From positions 1 through 9,739 of the forward strand of contig JAFPCE010000103.1 in NCBI GenBank assembly GCA_017390245.1: DNA of 9,739 bases, read 5' to 3'. This document shows, piece by piece, positions 1-6,620 of this stretch. Under the pieces are notes generated by a model, which ran no database searches, was not told where the DNA came from, and saw nothing but the letters and a program-made list of their open reading frames with translations. The position numbers and the translations under genes are program-made. The DNA comes from Selenomonadaceae bacterium (lineage in GTDB: Bacteria > Bacillota > Negativicutes > Selenomonadales > Selenomonadaceae). Within the stretch, counting starts at the first letter, position 1, and each line of letters opens with the position of its first letter.

Positions 1-496
1 AAGTGCCAGAAACCTGATGCTGCTCCAGCCACACCATCAGCTGCCGCATCTCCGCCTTTTCCATATAGGACGCATGGATTTTCTCGGCAGTTTTCTTGCC
101 AATTTTCGGTACCTCCAGCAGGCGGTGGGGAGCACGTTCTATTATTTCCAGTGTATTCTTACCAAATACTGCTACAATCTTCTTAGCAGTAGCTGGCCCT
201 ACTCCCTCAATATTGCCCGAAGCTAAGAATTTCTCTATGCCGTCAATACTAGTTGGCGCTGCTACCACCAGATATTCAGCCTTAAACTGCAGACCAAAGC
301 GGGGATGCTGCACCCACTGGCCTTTTAGCTGCAGCTGCTGCCCCTGCAGTGGCGGTGACAGATTTACCGTTACAGTTACTAACCCTCTCTGGCCATTCGG
401 TCTCAGACGGAAAACACAAAAGGAGCCGTCACCACTGTCAAATCTAATGTTTTCAACTACACCTTCCAGCTCTTCCATTTCTGTAATATCTTCCAT
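1..496 (-). CDS. recD2: RecD2/YrrC-type SF1B DNA helicase, N-terminal part (cut by window edge)
   Basis: Only the first 165 codons are inside the window; the ATPase motor would lie beyond base 1. What is visible matches the non-catalytic N-terminus of RecD2 (YrrC): an OB-like segment at about residues 8-80 (EGVVENIRF, GDGSFCVFRL, a QLKGQW turn, then GLQFKAE), followed by a helix-hairpin-helix region at about 84-140 (SIDGIEKFLASG, IEGVGPATAKKI, EVPKIGKKTAEKI). RecD2 is a 5'-3' DNA helicase of Bacillota that works without RecBC and is linked to DNA repair and replication-fork stability. I chose the ATG at 496 because AAAGGGA lies 7 nt upstream; an in-frame ATG at 478 is the alternative. It starts 51 nt after the ABC-F stop and is probably co-transcribed with it. 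The family is fairly sure from the N-terminus, but helicase motifs cannot be checked here. Confidence 0.85.
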   Translation of the reverse strand, partial: MEDITEMEELEGVVENIRFDSGDGSFCVFRLRPNGQRGLVTVTVNLSPPLQGQQLQLKGQWVQHPRFGLQFKAEYLVVAAPTSIDGIEKFLASGNIEGVGPATAKKIVAVFGKNTLEIIERAPHRLLEVPKIGKKTAEKIHASYMEKAEMRQLMVWLEQHQVSGT

Positions 497-547
497 CTAT
501 TTGTCCCTTTTCTTTGCTTTTTTTCTGATATTTATGACAATAATCTG

Positions 548-2497
548 TCAGGCTTCTGTCAGCTGCTCCCACTTTTCGTAATAGCCCATGATTTCATTTT
601 CCTTGGCACTGTACTCATCAGCTATTTCCTGGCTCTTAACTGGATCCATCTGCACAGATGGGTCATTCATCTGATGCTCTAAGTATTTCAGCTCCGCCTC
701 TGCCATGGCTATCTGAGCTTCCGTGCGCTGAATCATTTCATTGCGCTTAGTGTCGCTCATGCTCTGAATAGCCCCCAGCTGGGCCTGTTTTTTGCTATCT
801 GCAGCTTCAGGCCTTTCCTTTTTGCTGCTGTCTGTCTGATTGCTAACAGCTGTCTGCTTTTGCTTCGCAGCCTGCATTTCAGCCTCCAGCTTGGCCTGCT
901 CCTTAGCTTCCTCTTCCTTCTTTTCCCGGTAATAGCTGTAGTTGCCGCCGTATTCCTTTAAGGTGCCATTTTCCAGCTCTAAAACGCAGTTAGCTACCTT
1001 ATCTAAGAAATAGCGGTCATGGCTGACGGTAATATATGTGCCTGGGAAAGTGGAAAGTGCTTCCTCCACTGCTTCCTTGGCAGGAATGTCCAGATGGTTG
1101 GTAGGCTCATCCAGCACCAGGAAGTTAGCACCAGTCATCATCAGCTTCAGAAAAGCCAGTCTGGACTGCTCACCACCAGACAAATCCCCAATAAGACGGT
1201 ACACATCATCACCATGGAAAAGAAAAGCGCCTAAATAACGGCGGGCCTGCTCCTCGCTTAAGCCGTATTCATACAGCATTTCATCTAAAAGGCTGCGGTC
1301 CATGTGCAGACCTTCATGCTGCTGGGAAAAATAACCAATTTTTACCCTGGAGCCGATTTTTATCCTTCCCTCATTAGGAGCAATTTCTCCTAACAGCAGC
1401 CGCAAAAGTGTGGTTTTGCCAGCACCATTTGGGCCTACAATAGCTACGCCATCCCCTTTGCGAATCAGCATATTTACATGGGAAAACAGGGTTTTATCCA
1501 CAAAGGAAAACTCCACGTCCTCCATTTCTGCCACCCGCTGGGCACATTCCCCTGGCTCGTTAAAGGCAAAATAGTTAAAGGCTGCCGTTTCTGCAGGTTT
1601 GACAATGCGCTCTAAGCGGTTCAGCTGGCTCTGGCGGCCTCTGGCCTGCTTGGATTTAATGCCAGCCTTGTACTTTCTGATATACTCTTCTGTTTTTTTG
1701 ATGTATTCCTGCTGCTTTTCATAGGCAGAAAGCTGGGCACTGCGGCGCTGCTCCCTGACCTTCATAAAGTAGGTGTAATTGCCTTCATAGGCAGTGACAC
1801 CTTTATTTTCTATTTCAAATATCCTGTTAGTAACCTTGTCTAAGAAAAAGCGGTCATGGGAAATAATCAAGACGCCGCCCTTGTAGCCCTGCAGAAAGTT
1901 TTCCAGCCATTCAATCATGCCAATATCCAGATGGTTGGTTGGCTCGTCTAAAAACAGGAAATCCGGCTCACGCAAAAGGGCCTTAGCCAGGCAGATACGG
2001 GTACGCTGGCCACCGGAAAAATGGCCGATGCACTTTTCCATATCCTCATCGGTAAAGCCTAAGCCGTATGCAGTACGGCGGATTTTGCTTTCATAGTCAT
2101 AGCCCTCTAAATGCTCGAACCGCTCCACCAGCCGGCTATAGGCTGCCAGCTTTTCCTCATCGTGGCTGTGCTGGATTTCCGCTTCCATAGCAGCCTTTTC
2201 CTCTGCCAGGGCAATAACATCCGCAAAGGCATCCTTCAGCTCATCATACAAGCTCCAGGCAGCATCCATATCCGCCTGCTGCTCCACGTAGCCAATGGTA
2301 TCTACTGGCTCCATAGCAACAGTGCCCTTATCTGCTTCCATTTCACCTAAGATGCACTTCATCAGGGTAGACTTGCCAGCACCATTAGCCCCCACAAAGC
2401 CCACCTTGTCTCCCCGCTTGATTTCAAAGCTGACATCATTAAATAATTCTTCTATGCCAAAGGCCTTGGACAGGCCTGTAACCTTAATGCTTCCCAT
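548..2497 (-). CDS. ABC-F family ATPase (duplicated ABC cassettes, no membrane domain)
   Basis: The 649-residue protein has two ABC cassettes in one chain and no membrane segment, the layout of ABC-F proteins. These bind the ribosome and act in translation, stalled-ribosome rescue or antibiotic protection rather than transport. Cassette 1 has Walker A GANGAGKS at 36-43, signature SGGQRTR at 161-167, Walker B with LFLDEPTNHLD at 181-191 (Glu185) and H-loop SHD at 213-215. Cassette 2 has GPNGAGKT at 355-362, LSGGEQ at 439-444, VLDEPTNHLD at 461-470 (Glu464) and SHD at 492-494. Both catalytic glutamates are present. The interdomain linker (about 240-315) is a charged helical arm with KSKQARGRQ, as in the part that reaches the P-site tRNA. 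A further 125-residue tail (about 525-649) has an Ala/Lys/Gln-rich spacer and a predicted coiled coil, as in Uup-like members. AGGAT, overlapping the preceding LCP stop codon, lies 8 nt before the ATG. The exact ABC-F subfamily is uncertain, and nothing here specifically argues for resistance. Confidence 0.93.
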   Translation of the reverse strand: MGSIKVTGLSKAFGIEELFNDVSFEIKRGDKVGFVGANGAGKSTLMKCILGEMEADKGTVAMEPVDTIGYVEQQADMDAAWSLYDELKDAFADVIALAEEKAAMEAEIQHSHDEEKLAAYSRLVERFEHLEGYDYESKIRRTAYGLGFTDEDMEKCIGHFSGGQRTRICLAKALLREPDFLFLDEPTNHLDIGMIEWLENFLQGYKGGVLIISHDRFFLDKVTNRIFEIENKGVTAYEGNYTYFMKVREQRRSAQLSAYEKQQEYIKKTEEYIRKYKAGIKSKQARGRQSQLNRLERIVKPAETAAFNYFAFNEPGECAQRVAEMEDVEFSFVDKTLFSHVNMLIRKGDGVAIVGPNGAGKTTLLRLLLGEIAPNEGRIKIGSRVKIGYFSQQHEGLHMDRSLLDEMLYEYGLSEEQARRYLGAFLFHGDDVYRLIGDLSGGEQSRLAFLKLMMTGANFLVLDEPTNHLDIPAKEAVEEALSTFPGTYITVSHDRYFLDKVANCVLELENGTLKEYGGNYSYYREKKEEEAKEQAKLEAEMQAAKQKQTAVSNQTDSSKKERPEAADSKKQAQLGAIQSMSDTKRNEMIQRTEAQIAMAEAELKYLEHQMNDPSVQMDPVKSQEIADEYSAKENEIMGYYEKWEQLTEA

Positions 2498-2508
2498 TTA
2501 TAATCATC

Positions 2509-3876
2509 CTATTCATAATCCTGTCCAATATATACCACTGCCTCATTAGGATCACTGCCGTCCATAATGGTACAGCTAAATGGCATGCCGTAGAACCAGT
2601 CTGTATTGCTGTCATCCGTAATGATAATGGTATGGGTGCGGTCTGACTTTCTGCCAGTATCTATGCCTGTTACGTTAAAGCCCTTTTCCCGCAATACATT
2701 AGCCATTTTAGCTCCAGCACCGTTAATGCCGCTGTCATTAATAATCAGCACAGAAATCTCCCCAGGGCCTGCCGCCTTGGCAGATTTTTTCTTTTCTGGC
2801 TGCCTTTTTTCTTCTTTATCACTATCTTTTTCAGCCTTGCTGTCATCACTATCAGCAGTATCATTTTTAGCACTCCTGGTGGTCACTATACCGCTGCCCT
2901 CCATGACAGTAAGCCCCTCTGGCAGGGATTTTTCGTACATGGCCTTCACGGCCTTTGCCTTTTCCAGAGCCTTGCCAGTAAGCTCCTGTCCCATCTGGCT
3001 GGCTATAATCTGTCTCAGTGACATAATGTCTGGCAGCCAGTAGCTCACATCCTCCAGATAGGCTGGCGTACCAGGCACCATTACAGACTCCAGGCCATTA
3101 GCCTTTACCTTTGGCAGAAGCTTGGCCATGGACAGCATCTCGCTGACAGGCATATCTGTTTCTACAGCAGAATATACCTCTTCAATAATCTTTGGCAGCT
3201 TGGTAATAATCTGCGGTGACAATACCTTGTCCATCACAGCCTGCATGAAATGCTGCTGGCGGTTAATACGGCCAATATCACCCTCACCGTCTCTGTAGCG
3301 TACATACTGAATAGCCCTTTCGCCGTCCAGATGCTGCATGCCAGGGTAAAGGTCTATCACCAGACCGCCATTATCATCCCATGGATCTTCGTAATACATG
3401 CGCTTTTCTACATTAATATCAATACCATCTAAGGCATCAATAATGCGTTCAAAGGCCTTTAAATCTACCAGTACATAATAATCCATAGGCACACCCAGCA
3501 AATCCTCTACAGTTTTGCGGGTCAGCTTGGAACCGCCATAGGCGTATGCATGGTTAATTTTGTCATAGCCATTTTTCTCAATCTGCACACGGGTATCCCG
3601 GGGCAGAGACATTATCTCTCCCTTGCCAGCATCCGTGTCCACAGTTACCACCATTAAGGTATCACTGCGTCCTACATCATCGCTGCGTCGGTCTACACCC
3701 ATAACCATAATATGGCTGAAATTACTCTCAACAGTTAAGCCTGATTCAGCAGCCTGCTGGTTTTCTTCCTCACCAAAAAGATTAGCAGCAAATACTCCTG
3801 CCAATGCTGCCACCATCACTGCTATTAATATATATAAACGCGTAAAATCACGGCGTCTGCTGCGCCTTCTTCGCAT
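2509..3876 (-). CDS. LCP (LytR-CpsA-Psr) family cell-wall polymer transferase with C-terminal LytR_C domain
   Basis: The 455-residue protein starts with a very basic cytoplasmic tip (RRRRSRRR) and one membrane segment at about residues 13-34, giving an extracellular body. The LCP domain spans about 54-218: MVMGVDRRSDD (57-67), SDTLMVVTVD (71-80), SLPRDTRV (90-97), KINHAYAYGG, then DGERAIQYVRYRDGEGD (184-200) and GRINRQQ (202-208). The Asp and Arg residues expected to hold the pyrophosphate and metal (Asp62, Arg93, Asp94, Arg193, Arg195, Arg203, Arg206) are present. LCP enzymes move undecaprenyl-phosphate-linked glycopolymers, such as teichoic acid or capsule, onto peptidoglycan. A charged, low-complexity linker (about 334-371) leads to a LytR_C-type domain at about 373-455 (ISVLIINDSGINGAGAKMA). 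GAGG lies 8 nt before the ATG. The stop is 11 nt before the ABC-F start. The polymer it attaches cannot be told from sequence. Confidence 0.93.
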   Translation of the reverse strand: MRRRRSRRRDFTRLYILIAVMVAALAGVFAANLFGEEENQQAAESGLTVESNFSHIMVMGVDRRSDDVGRSDTLMVVTVDTDAGKGEIMSLPRDTRVQIEKNGYDKINHAYAYGGSKLTRKTVEDLLGVPMDYYVLVDLKAFERIIDALDGIDINVEKRMYYEDPWDDNGGLVIDLYPGMQHLDGERAIQYVRYRDGEGDIGRINRQQHFMQAVMDKVLSPQIITKLPKIIEEVYSAVETDMPVSEMLSMAKLLPKVKANGLESVMVPGTPAYLEDVSYWLPDIMSLRQIIASQMGQELTGKALEKAKAVKAMYEKSLPEGLTVMEGSGIVTTRSAKNDTADSDDSKAEKDSDKEEKRQPEKKKSAKAAGPGEISVLIINDSGINGAGAKMANVLREKGFNVTGIDTGRKSDRTHTIIITDDSNTDWFYGMPFSCTIMDGSDPNEAVVYIGQDYE

Positions 3877-3917
3877 TACCTTTTCCTCATTTCCAATAAA
3901 TATGTAATTGCAGCACT

Positions 3918-3947
3918 ATTTTATAGTACTATGCTTTTTCCCACACA
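3918..3947 (-). promoter_or_regulatory. weak candidate promoter for the LCP/ABC-F/recD2 group
   Basis: On the minus strand, TAAAAT (3923-3918), inside the run TACTATAAAAT, could be a -10 element about 42 nt before the LCP start codon. The best -35 is poor (TGTGTG, 18 nt upstream). It sits in the 103-nt gap after the TSCPD gene, the place where a new transcript would most sensibly begin. The palindrome ATAGTACTAT (3923-3932) overlaps it and could be an operator. This is inference from composition and position only. Confidence 0.25.
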
Positions 3948-3979
3948 GAAAATTCTGCGTGAGTGTGATTAGCAAAAAA

Positions 3980-4231
3980 TCATAGTTTTGCCTTTGCCTC
4001 TGTTAAAGCCTTGGCCAGCTGATCTGGACAGGAGCTTTCCTTGCTGCCGCACTTAATGCCCTGCAGGCGCTGGATGATTTCATCAATATCCATGCCCTCA
4101 GTTAATTTGCCGATGCCCTGCAGATTGCCCTTGCAGCCGCCTTCTACCTGAAAATTATGGAGCTTATGGTCCTCAACCTCAAAGGTCATTAAACGGGCAC
4201 ATACTCCCACTGGATTATAAGAAAATTTCAT
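3980..4231 (-). CDS. TSCPD domain-containing small protein (TIGR03905-like)
   Basis: This is an 83-residue protein with the pattern of the small TSCPD-domain family: FSYNPVGVCARLMTFEV at the front, HNFQVEGGCKGNLQGIGKL in the middle, and CGSKESSCPDQLAKAL near the end, where SSCPD (66-70) stands for the name-giving TSCPD. Four cysteines (11, 33, 61, 68) are spaced as if to bind a metal, which is inference. The same domain occurs at the C-terminus of some B12-dependent ribonucleotide reductases, but the free-standing version has no established function that I know of. I chose the ATG at 4231 over an in-frame upstream ATG at 4270 because a perfect AGGAGG sits just before it; the 13 residues gained by starting earlier (MCVIVYYLQEAVV) do not look like the family. 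It is 141 nt from rsmA and 103 nt from the LCP gene, so it may be its own unit. Confidence 0.85.
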   Translation of the reverse strand: MKFSYNPVGVCARLMTFEVEDHKLHNFQVEGGCKGNLQGIGKLTEGMDIDEIIQRLQGIKCGSKESSCPDQLAKALTEAKAKL

Positions 4232-4238
4232 AACAACT

Positions 4239-4245
4239 GCCTCCT
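4239..4245 (-). promoter_or_regulatory. strong Shine-Dalgarno fixing the TSCPD gene start
   Basis: AGGAGGC on the minus strand lies 7 nt upstream of the ATG at 4231. It is the best ribosome binding site in the window and lies inside the longer open reading frame, so it argues for the 83-residue product and for high translation of this small gene. Confidence 0.8.
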
Positions 4246-4372
4246 GTAGATAATAAACAATAACACACAAATTATTCTAATTTTCTTTACTCTAATGCCT
4301 GCATTGCAGACCTCAGAAAACTAGCAAAAACTATAATTCAGCTTCCTGTAAAAATTATTTCACTATTTCAAA

Positions 4373-5275
4373 TTACTTTATCATGGCATCTGCCAGATGG
4401 CCAAATTCCTCCAGGCTGAAGGTTTCACCTCGCCTGCCCCCATCTAAGCCGCACTTGCCAAAGGCCTGCTGGATGTCCTCTGCCAGGAAGCCTGCTCCCT
4501 TCATGGCATTGGTAATGGTTTTGCGGCGCTGGCCAAAAGCTGCCTTTACCACCCGGAAGAACATTTTCTCATCCTTCACCTTAACAGCTGGTTCTTTTCT
4601 CACCCTGCAGGTAATGACCACAGAGTCTACCTCTGGTGCTGGAATAAAGGAACGAGGCGGCACGTCAAAGGCGATTTCCGGCTCAGTGTAATACTGGACT
4701 GCTACGGAAAGAGCACCGTAAATCTTGCTGCCAGGCTTAGCAATCATGCGGAGAGCCACTTCCTTCTGCACCATGGTAACCAGTATTTCTATTGGCAGAT
4801 GACGCTCCAAAAGTGTCATGAGAATAGGGGTAGTTATGTAATATGGCAGATTTGCTGCCACCTTAAAGGGCTTGCCCCCCATTAATTCCATAATATCTAC
4901 CTTCAGAATATCCCCAGGTACAATGGTAACATTGTCATAGCCAGCCAGGGTTTCTGCCAGAACTGCCGGCAGCTTTTTGTCCAGCTCTACAGCTGTTATC
5001 TGGGCACCGCTTTCTGCCAGTCCCTGAGTCAAAGTGCCAATGCCAGGTCCGATTTCCAGAATTCTATCCCCTGGCCCTGCCTCTGCTGCATCCACAATGC
5101 CCTGCACTATGCCAGCATCTATCAAAAAGTTCTGCCCCAACTTTTTAGCTGCCCGCAGGTTAAAGGTCTTCATAATATGACGGGTAACCTGGGGATTGGC
5201 AATGGTAGGCTGTGGCTTCTTCACCTTGGCCTTATGCAATTCACTGTCAATTGCTGCATCTATATTTTCAGTCAT
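4373..5275 (-). CDS. rsmA: 16S rRNA (adenine(1518)-N(6)/adenine(1519)-N(6))-dimethyltransferase RsmA (KsgA)
   Basis: RsmA uses S-adenosylmethionine to dimethylate two adjacent adenines in the loop of the last helix of 16S rRNA, a late step in small-subunit assembly; its loss gives kasugamycin resistance. The 300 residues show the full family pattern: KKLGQNFLID (44-53), the SAM-binding EIGPGIGTLT (74-83), the acidic ELD (97-99) ending strand 2, GDIL (121-124), the catalytic NLPYYITTP (142-150), MVQKEVALRM (168-177), GALSVAVQYY (187-196) and VPPRSFIPAPEVDS (205-218). The C-terminal helical domain follows (FFRVVKAAFGQRRKTI). The N-terminus has some 30 extra residues compared with E. coli KsgA, ending in TRHIMKTFNLRAAKKLGQNFL, as in other Bacillota. 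AAAAGGAG lies 11 nt before the ATG, a little far. It follows rnmV by 34 nt, the usual neighbour in this phylum. Confidence 0.97.
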   Translation of the reverse strand: MTENIDAAIDSELHKAKVKKPQPTIANPQVTRHIMKTFNLRAAKKLGQNFLIDAGIVQGIVDAAEAGPGDRILEIGPGIGTLTQGLAESGAQITAVELDKKLPAVLAETLAGYDNVTIVPGDILKVDIMELMGGKPFKVAANLPYYITTPILMTLLERHLPIEILVTMVQKEVALRMIAKPGSKIYGALSVAVQYYTEPEIAFDVPPRSFIPAPEVDSVVITCRVRKEPAVKVKDEKMFFRVVKAAFGQRRKTITNAMKGAGFLAEDIQQAFGKCGLDGGRRGETFSLEEFGHLADAMIK

Positions 5276-5309
5276 GTATCAGCTTTCTCCTTTTATCTAA
5301 AGCAGGCTT

Positions 5310-5846
5310 TTACTCAGCATCCTCAGCTAAAGCCTTGTCAAATTCTTCTTTAGTAACACCGTAATGATTTAACCGCAGTAAAAATGTCTTGGCATTGGCA
5401 TAACCGATGCCCAGCTTGGCCCCGATTCTGGCCCGCTTAGCACTGGCACTGGCGCCGCCGCTGAGGCCGCACTTTAACAAATCACTGCCGCTGAAAATTG
5501 CCTGTGGCTGCCAGTCAAGGGTTCTGACCTTTTCTAAGGCACTGCGGATAGCCTCTGGGGATGCCTGTTCAATGCCAATGTCATCATTAGCTGTAGCATC
5601 CTCCTTAGGCACAAAAGCGTGCTTAGCCTCTGGGAAACGCTTGCTTAAAAAGCGGCGGATGCGTTCACCAGCAGAGTCTGGATCTGTCAAAATGATAATG
5701 CCTCTTTTTTTATATGCTGCTTCAATAGCTGCCAGAGCCTTAGGCTTCAGGCTGAAGCCTTCCGTGATGATGCAGTCTGCTTCCACTGCCTTATCAATGG
5801 CCACTACGTCCATTTTGCCTTCTACAACTAAAACCTCTTTAATCAT
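5310..5846 (-). CDS. rnmV: ribonuclease M5 (5S rRNA maturation nuclease)
   Basis: RNase M5 cuts the 5S rRNA precursor on both strands of its terminal helix, with ribosomal protein L18 as cofactor in Bacillus. The 178-residue protein has the N-terminal Toprim fold: VLVVEGKMD (5-13, with Glu10 catalytic), IITEGFSL (27-33), and IIILTDPDSAGERIRR (50-65, with the DPD metal site at 55-57). The family-specific KHAFVPKEDA (75-84) and GIEQASPEAIRSAL (91-104) follow. The C-terminal half (SDLLKCGLSGG, then RARIGAKLGIGYANAKTFLLRLN) is the part that recognises the RNA and distinguishes M5 from other small Toprim proteins. GGAGAA precedes the ATG by 5 nt. Length matches the family (about 180-190). It lies between the thymidylate kinase gene (67 nt gap) and rsmA (34 nt), giving a paired rRNA-processing and rRNA-modification unit. 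Confidence 0.95.
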   Translation of the reverse strand: MIKEVLVVEGKMDVVAIDKAVEADCIITEGFSLKPKALAAIEAAYKKRGIIILTDPDSAGERIRRFLSKRFPEAKHAFVPKEDATANDDIGIEQASPEAIRSALEKVRTLDWQPQAIFSGSDLLKCGLSGGASASAKRARIGAKLGIGYANAKTFLLRLNHYGVTKEEFDKALAEDAE

Positions 5847-5867
5847 TGATGTTCTCCATTAATTTTC

Positions 5868-5903
5868 AATCTATCAGTTAAATCTTTTTGTTAAATCTAT
5901 CAG
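5868..5903. repeat. short direct repeat in the kinase/rnmV spacer
   Basis: AATCTATCAG occurs twice, at 5868-5877 and 5894-5903, 26 nt apart. Between the copies TTAAATCT also occurs at 5878-5885 and again at 5891-5898, overlapping the second copy. The unit is AT-rich and lies wholly in the 67-nt gap between the thymidylate kinase stop and the rnmV start. It may be slippage in a non-coding gap, or a weak regulatory repeat; nothing shows which. Confidence 0.5.
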
Positions 5904-5913
5904 AAACAGCCAG

Positions 5914-6618
5914 TTACTTTGACTCTGGCTGGATATTAAGCTCTGTTAATTTCTGCTGTACCTTCTGGTACACATCCTGGGCAATAGCCTCTACTGGCCG
6001 TGGCTCCTTGTTTTCACTGCAGACAACCTGCTGCCAGCCATATTTTTCTGCAATGTAGCCATAGGCATCATGACAGCGGTGCAGATAGCTGCTGTCCTTT
6101 TCATGAATATCCTTAGCCCTGCTGCTATCAGCCTGTGCCCTGGCAGCTATGAGCCTGTCGCTGACATCCGGGTCCATATTCAGATATACTACTACATCTG
6201 GTACAGGCAGCGCCAGCTTTACAAATTCAAAATCCCACAGCCAGGCCAGAAAATCCTCTCTTTCCTGGATATCAGTTAATTTTACAGCCTGATGCACCAT
6301 ATTGGAAGTGGTATAGCGGTCAGCCAGAATAATAGTGCCCTTTTCATAAGCCTCCTTCCACTTCATCTGGAAGGAAGCGTAACGGTCCACCGCAAAAAAT
6401 ACGGAAGCACCATAAGCGCTGACATCATCAGCCTGCTGGCCAAAAGCGCCACCTAAATACATTTTTACTAAAGCAGAGGAATCCGACTCATAGTCTGGAT
6501 AGGCCACCTGCATGACCTTGTAGCCTTCACTCCTTAAGCGGTTATACAATGCTCTGGTCTGAGTTGCTTTGCCAGAGCCATCCCCTGCTTCGATTGTAAT
6601 TAAACATCCTTTTTTCAT
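5914..6618 (-). CDS. tmk: thymidylate kinase (dTMP kinase), clostridial GKAT-type
   Basis: This P-loop kinase of 234 residues should phosphorylate dTMP to dTDP using ATP, a required step to dTTP. The P-loop reads ITIEAGDGSGKATQ (7-20): usual Tmk proteins have EGxDGxGK[ST]T, so Ala11 and Ala18 differ, with Ala in the place of the Ser/Thr of Walker A. I recall the same GSGKATQ in a group of clostridial thymidylate kinases that also share PDYESDSSALVKMYLGG, FFAVDRYASF (74-83), ADRYTTSNMVHQ (99-110) and LPVPDVVVYLNM here, so this looks like a clade trait rather than damage. DRY at 100-102 is the expected dTMP-site motif. A lid-like segment with Arg160, Arg167 and Lys169 precedes DIHEKD. The ATG is 2 nt after the decarboxylase stop, with GGTGA upstream inside that gene, implying coupled translation. 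A related deoxynucleoside kinase role is less likely. Confidence 0.85.
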   Translation of the reverse strand: MKKGCLITIEAGDGSGKATQTRALYNRLRSEGYKVMQVAYPDYESDSSALVKMYLGGAFGQQADDVSAYGASVFFAVDRYASFQMKWKEAYEKGTIILADRYTTSNMVHQAVKLTDIQEREDFLAWLWDFEFVKLALPVPDVVVYLNMDPDVSDRLIAARAQADSSRAKDIHEKDSSYLHRCHDAYGYIAEKYGWQQVVCSENKEPRPVEAIAQDVYQKVQQKLTELNIQPESK

Positions 6619-6620
6619 GC

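Noticed and set aside
497..547. Terminator between the ABC-F gene and recD2
   Set aside because: TGACA/TGTCA can form a five-pair hairpin at the ABC-F stop, but it is weak and its A/T context gives no T run on the transcribed strand; readthrough into recD2 is more likely.
96..581. A 161-codon open frame on the plus strand over the start of recD2 and the end of the ABC-F gene
   Set aside because: It overlaps the recD2 N-terminus and the ABC-F C-terminus, both strongly supported by family motifs; its translation is Ser/Pro/Cys-rich with no recognisable domain, as expected of an antisense shadow.
2606..3043. Plus-strand open frame of 145 codons with a hydrophobic Ser/Leu-rich product
   Set aside because: It is antisense to the LCP gene; the hydrophobic look comes from reading its Asp/Glu/Lys linker codons backwards. 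There is no ribosome binding site or homology that I recognise.
3942..3961. Rho-independent terminator after the TSCPD gene
   Set aside because: The hairpin is present, but on neither strand is it followed by a run of T; it is kept only as an inverted repeat of unknown role.
4232..4270. Longer TSCPD protein starting at 4270
   Set aside because: The consensus ribosome binding site lies inside this extension, and the extra residues do not fit the family.
4232..4372. Promoter for the TSCPD gene in the 141-nt gap after rsmA
   Set aside because: TAGAAT and TATTAT can be found as -10 candidates, but no acceptable -35 stands at the right distance, and the TATTAT would put the transcript start on the ribosome binding site.
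5407..5862. Plus-strand open frame of 151 codons opposite rnmV
   Set aside because: It is the exact antisense of RNase M5, whose Toprim motifs are clear on the other strand.
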